Of a stretch of 64,000 nt of DNA, positions 1 to 7,939 are shown one piece after another. The translations under genes and the position numbers were made by a program. The stretch is from positions 86,158 through 150,157 of the forward strand of contig NZ_LXNG01000004.1 in NCBI RefSeq assembly GCF_001642575.1. The letters run 5' to 3'. Numbering within the stretch: the stretch's first letter is position 1; every line of letters begins with the position of its first letter. The stretch comes from Xanthomonas floridensis. Lineage in GTDB: Bacteria > Pseudomonadota > Gammaproteobacteria > Xanthomonadales > Xanthomonadaceae. A model generated the notes under the pieces. That model made no database searches and was not told the DNA's origin. It saw nothing but the letters and a program-made list of their open reading frames with translations.

Positions 1-267
1 GCCAGGCCGCTCGGCAGGGCGCTGCAGCTGCCGTGCCTGCCACTACTGCGCCGTGTGCGTGCCACCGCGCCGCAATCGGAGCTGGATGCGGTTGAGCGCC
101 AACGCAATCTGCGCGAGGCCTTCATCGCACGCGGCGCCCTGCCCGCACATGTAGCGCTGGTGGACGACGTGATGACCACCGGCGCCACGCTGCACGCGGC
201 TGCGCAGGCCTTGCGCCAGGCCGGCGTGCAACGGGTGGATGCCTGGGTCTGCGCGCGGGTGCCGTGA
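1..267 (+). CDS. comF: ComF-family phosphoribosyltransferase-like protein, C-terminal part (5' end outside window)
   Basis: The frame is open from base 1, so the gene begins upstream of the window; only the last 88 residues are present. They show the phosphoribosyltransferase core of the ComF family: an R-x-R-x-T-x-x-Q stretch, the motif R-x-x-N-L-R-x-A-F, and the PRPP-binding loop V-D-D-V-M-T-T-G-A-T, followed by the usual ending with alanine-rich helix and A-R-V-P. In naturally competent bacteria ComF helps move transforming DNA to the cytoplasm; in many proteobacteria the same family (GntX) has no settled role. The downstream 256 bases carry no gene. Family assignment is firm, the role is inferred. 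Confidence 0.85.
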   Translation, partial: ARPLGRALQLPCLPLLRRVRATAPQSELDAVERQRNLREAFIARGALPAHVALVDDVMTTGATLHAAAQALRQAGVQRVDAWVCARVP

Positions 268-498
268 CGGTGCGGCTGGGAGCGGTGCGCGTTCGATAGG
301 GCAGGTGCTGGGGCGGGTACGGTCTTGTTGCATCGGTCCATACCCTCATTCCAACTCATCTCCCGCAGCAGAGCGGCTTGGCGCCTGCGCAGTGGTCTTC
401 AGTGCTCCGGGCCCCACTCTGGACAGATGGGTGCGTGGTCCACCGCGGTTCCGGGAAGACATCGACTACCCGGAGAGCCTGCCGCGCAGCTCCTGGCG

Positions 499-518
499 AA
501 TCCCTAATCCCTAATCCC
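499..518. repeat. Short heptamer repeat (AATCCCT), 2.9 copies
   Basis: Three consecutive 7-bp units AATCCCT, AATCCCT, AATCCC lie 6 bases beyond the ubiA stop codon. The opposite strand reads GGGATTA, giving three G-triplets at 7-bp spacing. It is one of several 7-bp-period arrays in this window (see 1636, 14884 and 63977). Confidence 0.75.
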
Positions 519-523
519 GGCTT

Positions 524-1423
524 CTAACGCACCGCCGTCGCGATGCCGACAAAGATCGCCAGGCCCACCCAGTTGTTATGCAGGAAGGCGCGAAAGCAGG
601 GGCCGCGTTCGCGGTGGCGGGCGATGCGGAATTCGTAGAGCACCAGCGCCGCCGCTACACCCAGGCCCGCCCAGTAGGCAGCGTCCAGGCCGGCGCGTCG
701 TCCTACCGCCGCCAGGGTGGCAAACATCGCCGCATAGAGCGCGCCTTGCGCCAGCAGATCGTACTTGCCGAACAGGATGGCGGTGGACTTGCTGCCCATG
801 CGGATGTCGTCGTCGCGGTCCACCATGGCATACCAGGTGTCGTACGCGGTCGCCCACAGGATATTTGCCGCGTACAACAGCCAGCCCAGCAATGGCACGC
901 TGCCTTGTACGGCGGCAAAACCCATCGGGATGCCCCAGCCGAACGCCATGCCCAGATAGACCTGCGGCAGATGGGTATGGCGCTTGAGATACGGATAGCT
1001 GGCGGCCAGGAACACCCCGGGCACGCTCAGCGCCACGGTCAGCCAGTTCAGGCTGAGCACCAGCGCGAACGCCACCAGCATCAGCGCCACGAACACCCAC
1101 AGCGCCTCGCGCCCGGACACCGCGCCGGTGGCCAGCGGGCGCGACTTGGTGCGCTCTACATGCGGGTCCAGCCAGCGGTCGGCATAGTCGTTGATCACGC
1201 AGCCGGCCGAGCGGGTCAGCCAGACCCCGGCGGTGAACACGAACAGCGTCCACAGCGGCGGCATGCCGTCGGCGGCCAGCCACAGCGCCCACCAGGTGGG
1301 CCAGAGCAGCAACAGGCTGCCGATCGGGCGGTCGCCCCGCACCAGCTTCCAGTACTGCCCCAACCGCGCAGACCACGTCAGCGCGGGCGCGGTGGGGACC
1401 TGTTCAACACCATGTTTGCTCAT
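524..1423 (-). CDS. ubiA: 4-hydroxybenzoate polyprenyltransferase
   Basis: Integral inner-membrane enzyme that attaches the polyprenyl tail to 4-hydroxybenzoate, an early committed step of ubiquinone synthesis. The 299-residue length is normal for the family. Both aspartate-rich prenyl-diphosphate/Mg2+ sites are visible: N-D-Y-A-D-x-x-x-D at residues 78-86 and [13 protein letters not shown] at 194-206. Several hydrophobic segments (about 33-50, 57-72, 108-140, 158-192, 225-260) fit a nine-helix prenyltransferase. The next genes on either side are unrelated, so it is probably expressed alone. A short heptamer repeat follows its stop codon. Assignment by motif is strong. Confidence 0.95.
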   Translation of the reverse strand: MSKHGVEQVPTAPALTWSARLGQYWKLVRGDRPIGSLLLLWPTWWALWLAADGMPPLWTLFVFTAGVWLTRSAGCVINDYADRWLDPHVERTKSRPLATGAVSGREALWVFVALMLVAFALVLSLNWLTVALSVPGVFLAASYPYLKRHTHLPQVYLGMAFGWGIPMGFAAVQGSVPLLGWLLYAANILWATAYDTWYAMVDRDDDIRMGSKSTAILFGKYDLLAQGALYAAMFATLAAVGRRAGLDAAYWAGLGVAAALVLYEFRIARHRERGPCFRAFLHNNWVGLAIFVGIATAVR

Positions 1424-1635
1424 GCTGCAAAGGGTAGCAGCGCGCTCCGGATGCAGCCATGCACGGGCTGGCGCAACTGCGGCCTGCCAGCTGAAACATT
1501 GCCTCGCCGGCAGGGACGGCAGCTTGGGTCGCCGCTCGCCACTTTAAGACCGGGGGAGCCTGGCAGGCGCCGGGGGCGGCGCAACTAGAACACCATGCTG
1601 AGGTGCGGTGCGCCGTTGGTGCCGTGGTGATCGGC

Positions 1636-1754
1636 CATCAGCCATCAGCCACCAGCCACCAGCCATCAGCCATCAACCACCAGCCATCAGCCATCAACCA
1701 CCAGCCACCAGCCACCAGCCACCAGCCACCAGCCACCAGCCACCAGCCACCAGC
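1636..1754. repeat. Heptamer tandem array, 17 units of CAYCARC
   Basis: Seventeen uninterrupted 7-bp units with perfect phase: CATCAGC, CACCAGC and CATCAAC variants. The triplet of units CATCAGC-CATCAAC-CACCAGC occurs twice (1664-1684 and 1685-1705), a 21-bp higher-order repeat; the last eight units are all CACCAGC, suggesting recent expansion. Because 7 is not a multiple of 3 the array is open in several frames and gives spurious His/Gln/Pro/Ala/Thr/Ser repeats. The complementary strand is GG-rich (GCTGGTG). It sits between ubiA and tRNA-Arg in a 393-bp gap with no convincing gene. Confidence 0.95.
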
Positions 1755-1816
1755 CACGCTTGCTGGGGGGGCAGGCATCACGCGGAGGCACGGGTTCTGG
1801 CATACTGCGCGGCCAG

Positions 1817-1893
1817 GCGCTCGTAGCTCAGCCGGATAGAGTAGTGGCTTCCGAAGCCATTGGTCGGGGGTTCGAATCCCTCCGGGCGCACCA
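1817..1893 (+). tRNA. tRNA-Arg (anticodon CCG)
   Basis: A complete cloverleaf can be folded. The acceptor stem is GCGCTCG (1817-1823) with CGGGCGC (1883-1889), the D stem GCTC/GAGT, the anticodon stem 1844-1848 with 1856-1860, and the loop TTCCGAA has CCG at positions 34-36, reading CGG (Arg). The T arm contains GGTTCGAATCC, and the discriminator A is followed by an encoded CCA (1891-1893). A Rho-independent terminator follows 33 bases later and an integrase relic starts 166 bases later, so this tRNA was probably used as an integration site. Confidence 0.97.
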
Positions 1894-1925
1894 GATGACC
1901 CCTCCAGGGACGTCCAAGAAAGTCC

Positions 1926-1953
1926 AAAACCCCCGAGAAATCGGGGGTTTTTT
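1926..1953 (+). terminator. Rho-independent terminator of tRNA-Arg
   Basis: Perfect stem AAAACCCCCGA / TCGGGGGTTTT with a GAAA tetraloop (1937-1940) and a run of six T (1948-1953). Confidence 0.95.
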
Positions 1954-2058
1954 GTTGCCTGCCAGTCCTGCAAGGTCCACCCTAATTCCATTGAAATCCA
2001 GGCCGATCGGGGGCATGGATGGGGGGCACCAGCCCCTAGCAGTGATAGGGATGCCCCC

Positions 2059-2648
2059 ATGCCCTGAAGTGACGCAGCAATACCCAGTGCAAAGCCGGCC
2101 ACCAAGCCCGTGAGGCTGTTCGATGCGGCGGCTTATACGTCGAGATCTCGCCGAAGGGCGCCAAGCTCTGGCGATGGAAGTATCGATTCGGCGGTAGGGA
2201 GAAGCGCTTAGCGCTGCGGGTCTACCCAGAGGTCAGCCTGGCACAGGCGCGAGCTCAGCATCTAAAGGTACGCAAAGTCCTTCGGTCAGGCATTGACCCA
2301 GGTGAGAAGAGAAGGGTCGACAGGCTTATTCGCGTTGATCGGTCCCCGCTCAGCCTTGCAGCTGTCGCTGCAGAACTCCTGAACCTGCATGGCAAGAAGA
2401 ACTCGGTCCTGACGATGAAGCGCAATGGCAGAATCGTCGAAAAGGACCTCAACCCCTATCTAGGGCATAGGCCTATCGCTAAGATCTCTGCGCCGGAGCT
2501 TCTAGCGGTCCTGCGCAAGATAGAAATGCGTGGCGCCATTGAGACAGCGCATCGCGCTCGGGGCATTGCCAGCATGGTGTTTCGATACGCCATCACCGCA
2601 GGCAAGGCTCAGTGTGACCCGGCTGCCGATCTTTTTTGGGCGCGGTAG
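2059..2648 (+). pseudogene. P4-type tyrosine integrase relic (N-terminal half only)
   Basis: Residual coding for the arm-binding (DUF4102) and core-binding domains of a P4/CP4-57-like integrase. The start region reads M-P-stop-S-D-A-A-I-P-S-A-K-P: codon 3 is TGA (2065-2067) where homologues have Leu. A single G is missing near 2130, so L-F-D-A-A in one frame continues as G-L-Y-V-E-I-S-P-K-G in the next. Family signatures then follow: K-L-W-R-W-K-Y-R-F-G-G, L-R-V-Y-P-E-V-S-L-A-Q-A-R, S-G-I-D-P-G-E-K. Homology stops at about 2638 after C-D-P-A-A-D-L and the frame closes at 2648. The catalytic domain with the Arg-His-Arg-Tyr residues is absent, so the protein cannot be active. Position right after a tRNA is typical for such integrases. 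Confidence 0.9.
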
Positions 2649-3930
2649 CCGCAATGCTGTTGACCGCTTGCGCAAGCGCCTGCATGTGGGCGACTGGGGT
2701 GAATGTCTGCGGTGTGACGCGAATGCAGGCGCCGCTGGCCAAGTCGTTGCGGACCACGGTGAAGATGCCGTAGTCCCGCTGAAGTCGCCTTTGCAGGGCA
2801 TTGACTTGCTCCTTGGAAGCCTGCCCACGCAGGCGGAAGCCGCCCATGCCCGAAGCGTTGTGCACGCTGGTGGCGCCAAGCACTTCGACGTTCGATGCAT
2901 CTTTCAATTCGCTTACCCAGGCTTGCTGCAGATAGTTCAGCCGCGCTTGCTTGTTGGCCCCGCCAATGGCCCGGTGGAACGCCAGGGCATCGGGCACCGT
3001 CAGGAACGCGGCGAAGTCCGAGGTGGCTAGATGCACGCGATTGGCGACATCGCCATCGCCGGCATCTTCGCCTGGGAAAGGCATCACCGGCGCCAGGGTG
3101 CCTTCGCGCATGTACAACGCACCCACGCCAACCGGCGATCCGATCCACTTGTGCAGATTGAACACGGCCCAGTCGACGTCGAGATCGTCGCGCTTGAAGT
3201 CCAGCAAGCCCCAGGACTGGGCGCAGTCGCAGATCACATGGATGCCTCGTTGCCGTGCGATCGCGGCGATCTTCCTGACCGGAAGCACCAGCCCATGCTG
3301 GTTGCTGACATGGGTCAGCAGAATCAGCTTCAGGTTGGGATGTGCGTCGAACGCCTGTTGGTAGGCAGCGAGATAGTCGTCATCGGCTCCTGTGGCGGGA
3401 AGAGCAAGCATGTGGCCTTCGACACCGCGACTGCGTGCCAGCCACGCCATCATTCGCTTGAATTCCGGGTAGTCGGCATCGGCCCACAGGATCGCATCGC
3501 CGGCCGTCAGACCGTTGTACTGCGTGATCAGGTTGACGAAGGACTCGGTGGCATTTCGGGTGAGCATCAATTCGTTGGTCTTGACGCCCAGCGCGGCGGC
3601 CACCGCGGTGCGTGCCGCCAGGAAATCGCGGTCGTAGTCACGGCGTGCGTACCAGGAAAGTTCTCTGTTGACCTTGTGCGTGTTGCGCGCAAGCGCTTCC
3701 TCGACCGGCGTGGCCATCTTCCCCCAATAACCATGCTCGAGGTTGATGATGTCGTCCTGCACCGGGTACAGCGCCCGCACCGCCTGCCAGTGCGCTTCGT
3801 CTTGCGCGAGCAACTGCGGCGACTTGGTCGAGACAGGTACATCACGCAGCGCTGTGGGAGCAGCATCAACGACCAGGGACGAAGCGGCGATTGAAGCCGA
3901 CAGCTGGAGAAAACGCCTTCGGTTTGCCAT
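2593..3930 (-). CDS. Tat-exported class V aminotransferase (isopenicillin-N epimerase-like), altered C-terminus
   Basis: Fold-type I PLP enzyme of the class V aminotransferase/cysteine desulfurase superfamily. The chosen start (ATG 3930) has AGAGGA six bases upstream and opens a twin-arginine signal, M-A-N-R-R-R-F-L-Q-L-S, followed by a hydrophobic stretch and A-A-P, so the folded holoenzyme is probably exported to the periplasm. The body shows T-R-N-A-T-E-S (phosphate contact), C-D-C-A-Q-S-W-G with the PLP-aspartate, and the Schiff-base lysine in N-L-H-K-W-I-G-S-P. Closest family resemblance is to isopenicillin-N epimerase-like proteins; the substrate is unknown. The last 14 or so residues (K-K-D-R-Q-P-G-H-T-E-P-C-L-R) are antisense of the integrase relic, so the native stop has been lost. 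Total 445 residues. No partner gene on the same strand. Confidence 0.85.
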   Translation of the reverse strand: MANRRRFLQLSASIAASSLVVDAAPTALRDVPVSTKSPQLLAQDEAHWQAVRALYPVQDDIINLEHGYWGKMATPVEEALARNTHKVNRELSWYARRDYDRDFLAARTAVAAALGVKTNELMLTRNATESFVNLITQYNGLTAGDAILWADADYPEFKRMMAWLARSRGVEGHMLALPATGADDDYLAAYQQAFDAHPNLKLILLTHVSNQHGLVLPVRKIAAIARQRGIHVICDCAQSWGLLDFKRDDLDVDWAVFNLHKWIGSPVGVGALYMREGTLAPVMPFPGEDAGDGDVANRVHLATSDFAAFLTVPDALAFHRAIGGANKQARLNYLQQAWVSELKDASNVEVLGATSVHNASGMGGFRLRGQASKEQVNALQRRLQRDYGIFTVVRNDLASGACIRVTPQTFTPVAHMQALAQAVNSIAATAPKKDRQPGHTEPCLR

Positions 3931-4137
3931 GGAGATCCTCTGCAGTGAAAGTGTCGCATCAGCACGATAGCGGGCAGCACACGTCCTGGACACGCCGCGC
4001 ATGGAATTTTTTTGGATGACGTCATCTGGCTTGAAGACATGCAGCATGAGGCGGTGTCGCGCACGGCGGGCATCGGCTGGCAGGCGCGACCCAAGCGCCG
4101 CCGCCGGGAGCGTGCTCCATGGTCTAGACTACCGACC

Positions 4138-4602
4138 ATGCTGCGCCACCCACGCTTCTTGCAGGTCATGCACCGGCTCGCCCTGATGGGCGCGCTGCTG
4201 ATGGCCGTTGCGCCGGTGGTCAGCCGCTGGATGCAGCCGGACGCGGAGGCGGATCGACTGCGTCAGTTGACCGATCTGTGCACCAGCGGTGGCCTGCAGC
4301 AGCTCGAGGCGGGCGCGGTCATGGCATCGGCGCACGCTGCGCACATGATGTCGATGGACTTGGCGATGTCCGGCATGGGCCACGGCGACGCCGGAACCCT
4401 GTCGGTCGATCACCGCGATGGCATGGCCTGCGATTACTGCGTTCTCGCAGCGAATTTGCTGCCCTTCCTGCTGCTAGTGCTACTGCTGCCCTTGTTGCAG
4501 CAGGCAATGACGCAGCCTCCGGCATTGCGGACCGTGCCGTTCGGAGCGAGCGCGTGGCCGGCCCATGGCGCACGCGGCCCGCCGGACGCCCTGCCAGCCT
4601 GA
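4138..4602 (+). CDS. DUF2946 family protein
   Basis: A 154-residue protein of the DUF2946 type. Start ATG 4138 gives M-L-R-H-P-R-F followed by a hydrophobic helix (about residues 16-31) that may be a signal anchor. The family signature is present: an L-C-T-S-G-G-L segment near residue 45, a Met/His-rich middle (H-M-M-S-M-D, M-S-G-M-G-H-G-D), and H-R-D-G-M-A-C-D-Y-C just before a second hydrophobic helix (about residues 103-120). Such proteins typically sit beside TonB receptors and PepSY proteins in metal (iron or copper) loci, as here, and the Met/His/Cys content would suit metal binding; function is not established. It is divergent from the aminotransferase. Confidence 0.8.
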   Translation: MLRHPRFLQVMHRLALMGALLMAVAPVVSRWMQPDAEADRLRQLTDLCTSGGLQQLEAGAVMASAHAAHMMSMDLAMSGMGHGDAGTLSVDHRDGMACDYCVLAANLLPFLLLVLLLPLLQQAMTQPPALRTVPFGASAWPAHGARGPPDALPA

Positions 4603-4939
4603 TCCTGCTGGTCTTGGCTTGCTTGCGCTTGGTCGCCGGCAGTCCGTGTTCGCATCTGCTGCTCTGCCGTCGCCGATGATCCGACCGCGGCGACGCATCG
4701 TGCCGCCGCACTTGAGCGGTGCGTGTGGTTGCGCTCGCTAAGTCGAGTTCGGCTAGTGGGGCATTGCCGGCAACGCCTGCGGTTTGGATGCGACCTCACT
4801 TGAAACGCTGTACGCCGATGTCGCGGTGCGGTTGCGCATGGCGCATGGCGCGTTGGGATGGCATTCCACGCGAATGACGTTCTGCCTGCGCGCGCGCTTC
4901 GGGGCATGCGGCGTCTCGACACAAGGTCGAAAAAATCTC
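4603..4939 (+). other. Gap between DUF2946 gene and TonB receptor relic
   Basis: 337 bases with no coding signal that I trust. No terminator and no clear iron-box palindrome are visible. Confidence 0.5.
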
Positions 4940-5446
4940 ATGAAGACGACATTGGGATGCCTGCTGATGGCCGGAGCCGTGCAGCATGCCGCTGCCCAGG
5001 ACGCCACGCAGCTGCCGGCGGTGCAGGTGATCGGCGATTACGCCGCCGACAAGGCAAACAGCACGACCCAGGCGGAGATCGCGCTGGCCGATTACCCCGC
5101 CTCGATCCAGGTGGTGCCCTCGGAGGTGCTGCGGGATCGCGGCGTGACACGCACCGAGCAACTGATGGACAACGTCAGCGGCGTGCATGCCGAAGCCAGT
5201 TACGGAGGCAACGGCGCCACGTTCTTCAATATCGGTACGCGGCAGGCCACGCTGCCCCACACGTTCCAGCTGTCGGGCGATACCCGCACGGACGCGATGG
5301 TGTCCTACGCGCGAGGTCCGTGGACCACGCAGCTCAATCTGCTCAATGTCTTCGACCGCAGGTTCTACGTGGGCGGCTCTGCCGGCGTTTTCAACTACCC
5401 CCTGACGCCGAATGCGCCTGCGACAGCGCAGTTGACGCTGCCCTAG
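4940..5446 (+). pseudogene. TonB-dependent receptor with large internal deletion
   Basis: Starts with a signal peptide (M-K-T-T-L-G-C-L-L-M-A-G-A-V-Q-H-A-A-A-Q) and a siderophore-receptor plug: P-A-S-I-Q-V-V-P, V-L-R-D-R-G-V-T-R-T, L-M-D-N-V-S-G-V-H. After G-A-T-F-F-N-I the sequence jumps straight to the last beta strands of a barrel: W-T-T-Q-L-N-L-L-N-V-F-D-R-R-F-Y-V and a short terminal segment ending in L-T-L-P-stop. Only 168 residues remain of an expected 700 or so, although the frame is open throughout. The missing middle (rest of plug, most of the barrel) means it cannot form a channel. The following intact receptor may be a replacement or paralogue. Confidence 0.85.
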
Positions 5447-5721
5447 CGCTTCGCCGACTGAGTGCGCCGTGGTGGTTTGCCTGGCTGTGCCACTCGACCT
5501 AGGCGTTGCTTCCCTCTCTCCCTTTGAGCTCTACGATGACACACGAGACATCCTTGAATATCGCCAGCATGGTGGCGTGGCCCTGGTTGGCACCTGCAGC
5601 GCTTGCCGAAAGCAGCGGCGCACCGACGGCACAGTGTGCGACTGACCAGATGCCCGGTTGGACACTGACGCCGGCGGACCGGCGCTACCGCGGCACCGGA
5701 TCCCGTTTCAACGCTCTATCC

Positions 5722-7938
5722 ATGACGATCTCCCGATGTGCATCAGGCAGGCTGCCTCAGAGCGCAGTTCTTCTGTTGAGCATCAGCGGTTCTTGCGTGT
5801 CGACAGCCTACGCACAGGCAGATACCCAGCCACCTGCTGAAGCCACCACACTGGACACGCTGAAGGTGCAGGGACAGCGCGAGCGACTGCTGGATGCGCC
5901 GGCAACCGTCGGCAGTCGGTTGGGCCTGACGCAACGACAGACGCCGGCGTCGCTGCAAGTCATCGATCAGGGCGACATCGCCAGGCAGGGAGCACGCACC
6001 ACCAGCGAAGTGTTCGACATGGTTGCCGGCGCCATGGTCGGCAATGTCCCGGGCAACCCGGCGGTGGTCACGATGCGCGGGTTCAGCGGTAACACGGTGT
6101 CGGTCCTGCACGACGGCGTGCGGCTTGGCACCTCGACGATCGTGACCCGCAACCTGGACACGTTCGGACTGGAACGTGTCGAAGTGCTGCGCGGCCCGGC
6201 GTCTGTGCTGTATGGCGAAGGCGCCCTGGGCGGGGTCATCAACCTGGTGAGCCGCAAACCGCAACTGGGCGCACCCTCCATGGAAGGCATGCTCGGGCTC
6301 GGCAGTTTCAACACCTGGCGAGGCGGGTTTGATGTCAACAAGCCGATCTCGGACACCGTCGCCGTTCGTGGGTTCGTCAGCCGATTGCGCTCCGACAGCC
6401 TGAATGACATCGACAACAACCAGACGGATCTGTTGACGGTCGGTGGCAGCCTGTTATGGCGTCCCGGCACCGGGGTGGCGATGCTGTTCTCTTTCGAGCA
6501 CGCCGAGGACGACAGCACCGGCACCTATCAGGGCTCCCCGATGGTGCCGGCGGATGTCGCCCGATCGCCGAGTCATGTCGTCCGTAGCACGAGTGGCTTG
6601 GTCGTCGACAAGGCAACACGTCACCTCAACTACAACCCGTTGGGCGCAACCAGCGGTGCCAAGAGCGACCTGTTGCGCTGGCGCATGGATCTTCCGCTGG
6701 GCAATAACTGGTCGCTGCAGAACGACTTGAGCTGGTATCAGGCCGATCGGGATTTCTTCTATTCCGATAACTGGATCTACAACCGCGCGAGCGGGCAGTT
6801 CTCGCGCACCGCTGAGCGAATCCGGCACGATCAGCGGTTCTGGAACGAACGGCTTGCGCTGTCGTTCGACGGCCAGGTGGGCGGGCATCGCAACCGGTTC
6901 ACCACAGGGGTGGAGCACAACGACACCGATTTCTACAACCCGCGGCAAACCGGGGTGACCACGCCTGTGTCGCTGCTCGACCCGCAGCTTGGCGTATTCC
7001 CGGATGGAGCGGCGGGCAACTTCCCCGGCGCAGGCAACAACGTGATCTTCGACTCCCGCCTTCGCACCTCGGCGGTGTTCGCCGAGAACGCGCTCAACCT
7101 GACAGACCGCTGGATACTGCTCGCTGGCGCGCGCTTTGAAAAGATCGCGCTGTCGCGTGATATTCGCGATCTGAACACCGGCAGTGCCGAGTCGTTTCGT
7201 CCCGACTACAGCCCCTTTTCCTGGCGGGTGGGCACGGTGTTCGACCTGACCCCAGACGTTCAGGTGTATGGGCAATACGCCACTGCGGTGAGTCCTGTTT
7301 CTACCCTGCTGACCATGCGCCCGGCCGCTGGCGTGTTCGACCTCAGCAAGGGGACGTCGCTTGAAGCAGGCGTCAAGGCGAGCGCATGGGACAAGCGCGT
7401 GGAGCTGACGGCGGCGGCCTATCGGATCGAGCGGGACAACATCCTCACCCGCGATCCAGCCAACCCGAGCATCAGTGTCCAGGGTGGCGAGCAGTCTTCC
7501 CAGGGTGTGGAGTTCTCTGCGCAAGCCCAGATGACGCGGGGGTTGCGACTGGATCTTGCGGCCGCTTACGGCACCGCGCGCTACGACCGGCTGCTGGAAG
7601 TCGGTGGCGCCGACCGCAGTGGCAACCGGCCCATCAATGTTCCCAACGGCACGGCTTCCCTGGCAGCCAGCTACCGTTTCCCGAGCGTTCCGCTGTCGAT
7701 CGGAGCATCCGGTCGCAACGTCGGCGGTTTCTACACCGACAACGCCAACACCATTCATGTCCGTGGATACACGAGCTTCGATGCATGGGTGGGCTACGAC
7801 TGGCAGCGGGTATCGGCGGTGCTGCGCGTGCGCAATCTGTCGGACGAACTTTACGGAACCTATTCCGGTTATCCGTCCACCCACATCTACCTTGGCGCGC
7901 CCCGCAGCGTTGAGCTGACCCTGCGCACCCGGTTCTGA
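5722..7938 (+). CDS. TonB-dependent siderophore receptor
   Basis: Outer-membrane ferric-siderophore receptor, 738 residues from the chosen start. That ATG opens a signal peptide (M-T-I-S-R-C-A-S-G-R, hydrophobic core, S-T-A-Y-A-Q-A); an upstream extension to 5506 is open but has no family resemblance. The plug has P-A-S-L-Q-V-I-D, the R-G-F-S-G-N-T motif, and L-E-R-V-E-V-L-R-G-P-A-S-V-L-Y-G-E-G with G-G-V-I-N-L-V-S-R-K-P. The barrel ends in E-L-T-L-R-T-R-F with the terminal phenylalanine expected for BAM recognition. The PepSY gene begins one base after the stop, so the two are surely co-transcribed. Uptake of a hydroxamate or catecholate siderophore is inferred; the ligand cannot be told from sequence. 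Confidence 0.9.
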   Translation: MTISRCASGRLPQSAVLLLSISGSCVSTAYAQADTQPPAEATTLDTLKVQGQRERLLDAPATVGSRLGLTQRQTPASLQVIDQGDIARQGARTTSEVFDMVAGAMVGNVPGNPAVVTMRGFSGNTVSVLHDGVRLGTSTIVTRNLDTFGLERVEVLRGPASVLYGEGALGGVINLVSRKPQLGAPSMEGMLGLGSFNTWRGGFDVNKPISDTVAVRGFVSRLRSDSLNDIDNNQTDLLTVGGSLLWRPGTGVAMLFSFEHAEDDSTGTYQGSPMVPADVARSPSHVVRSTSGLVVDKATRHLNYNPLGATSGAKSDLLRWRMDLPLGNNWSLQNDLSWYQADRDFFYSDNWIYNRASGQFSRTAERIRHDQRFWNERLALSFDGQVGGHRNRFTTGVEHNDTDFYNPRQTGVTTPVSLLDPQLGVFPDGAAGNFPGAGNNVIFDSRLRTSAVFAENALNLTDRWILLAGARFEKIALSRDIRDLNTGSAESFRPDYSPFSWRVGTVFDLTPDVQVYGQYATAVSPVSTLLTMRPAAGVFDLSKGTSLEAGVKASAWDKRVELTAAAYRIERDNILTRDPANPSISVQGGEQSSQGVEFSAQAQMTRGLRLDLAAAYGTARYDRLLEVGGADRSGNRPINVPNGTASLAASYRFPSVPLSIGASGRNVGGFYTDNANTIHVRGYTSFDAWVGYDWQRVSAVLRVRNLSDELYGTYSGYPSTHIYLGAPRSVELTLRTRF

Positions 7939-7939
7939 C

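Noticed and set aside
1636..1754. Possible CRISPR array
   Set aside because: Units are 7 bp with no spacers; it is a simple tandem repeat.
1603..2105. Several open frames on both strands through the heptamer array
   Set aside because: They exist because a period-7 repeat without stop codons is open in many frames; no start site or family match.
4012..4137. Upstream extension of the DUF2946 protein
   Set aside because: Arg-rich, no ribosome site, and the family pattern starts at 4138.
5506..5721. N-terminal extension of the TonB receptor
   Set aside because: Open but without family resemblance; the signal peptide starts at 5722.
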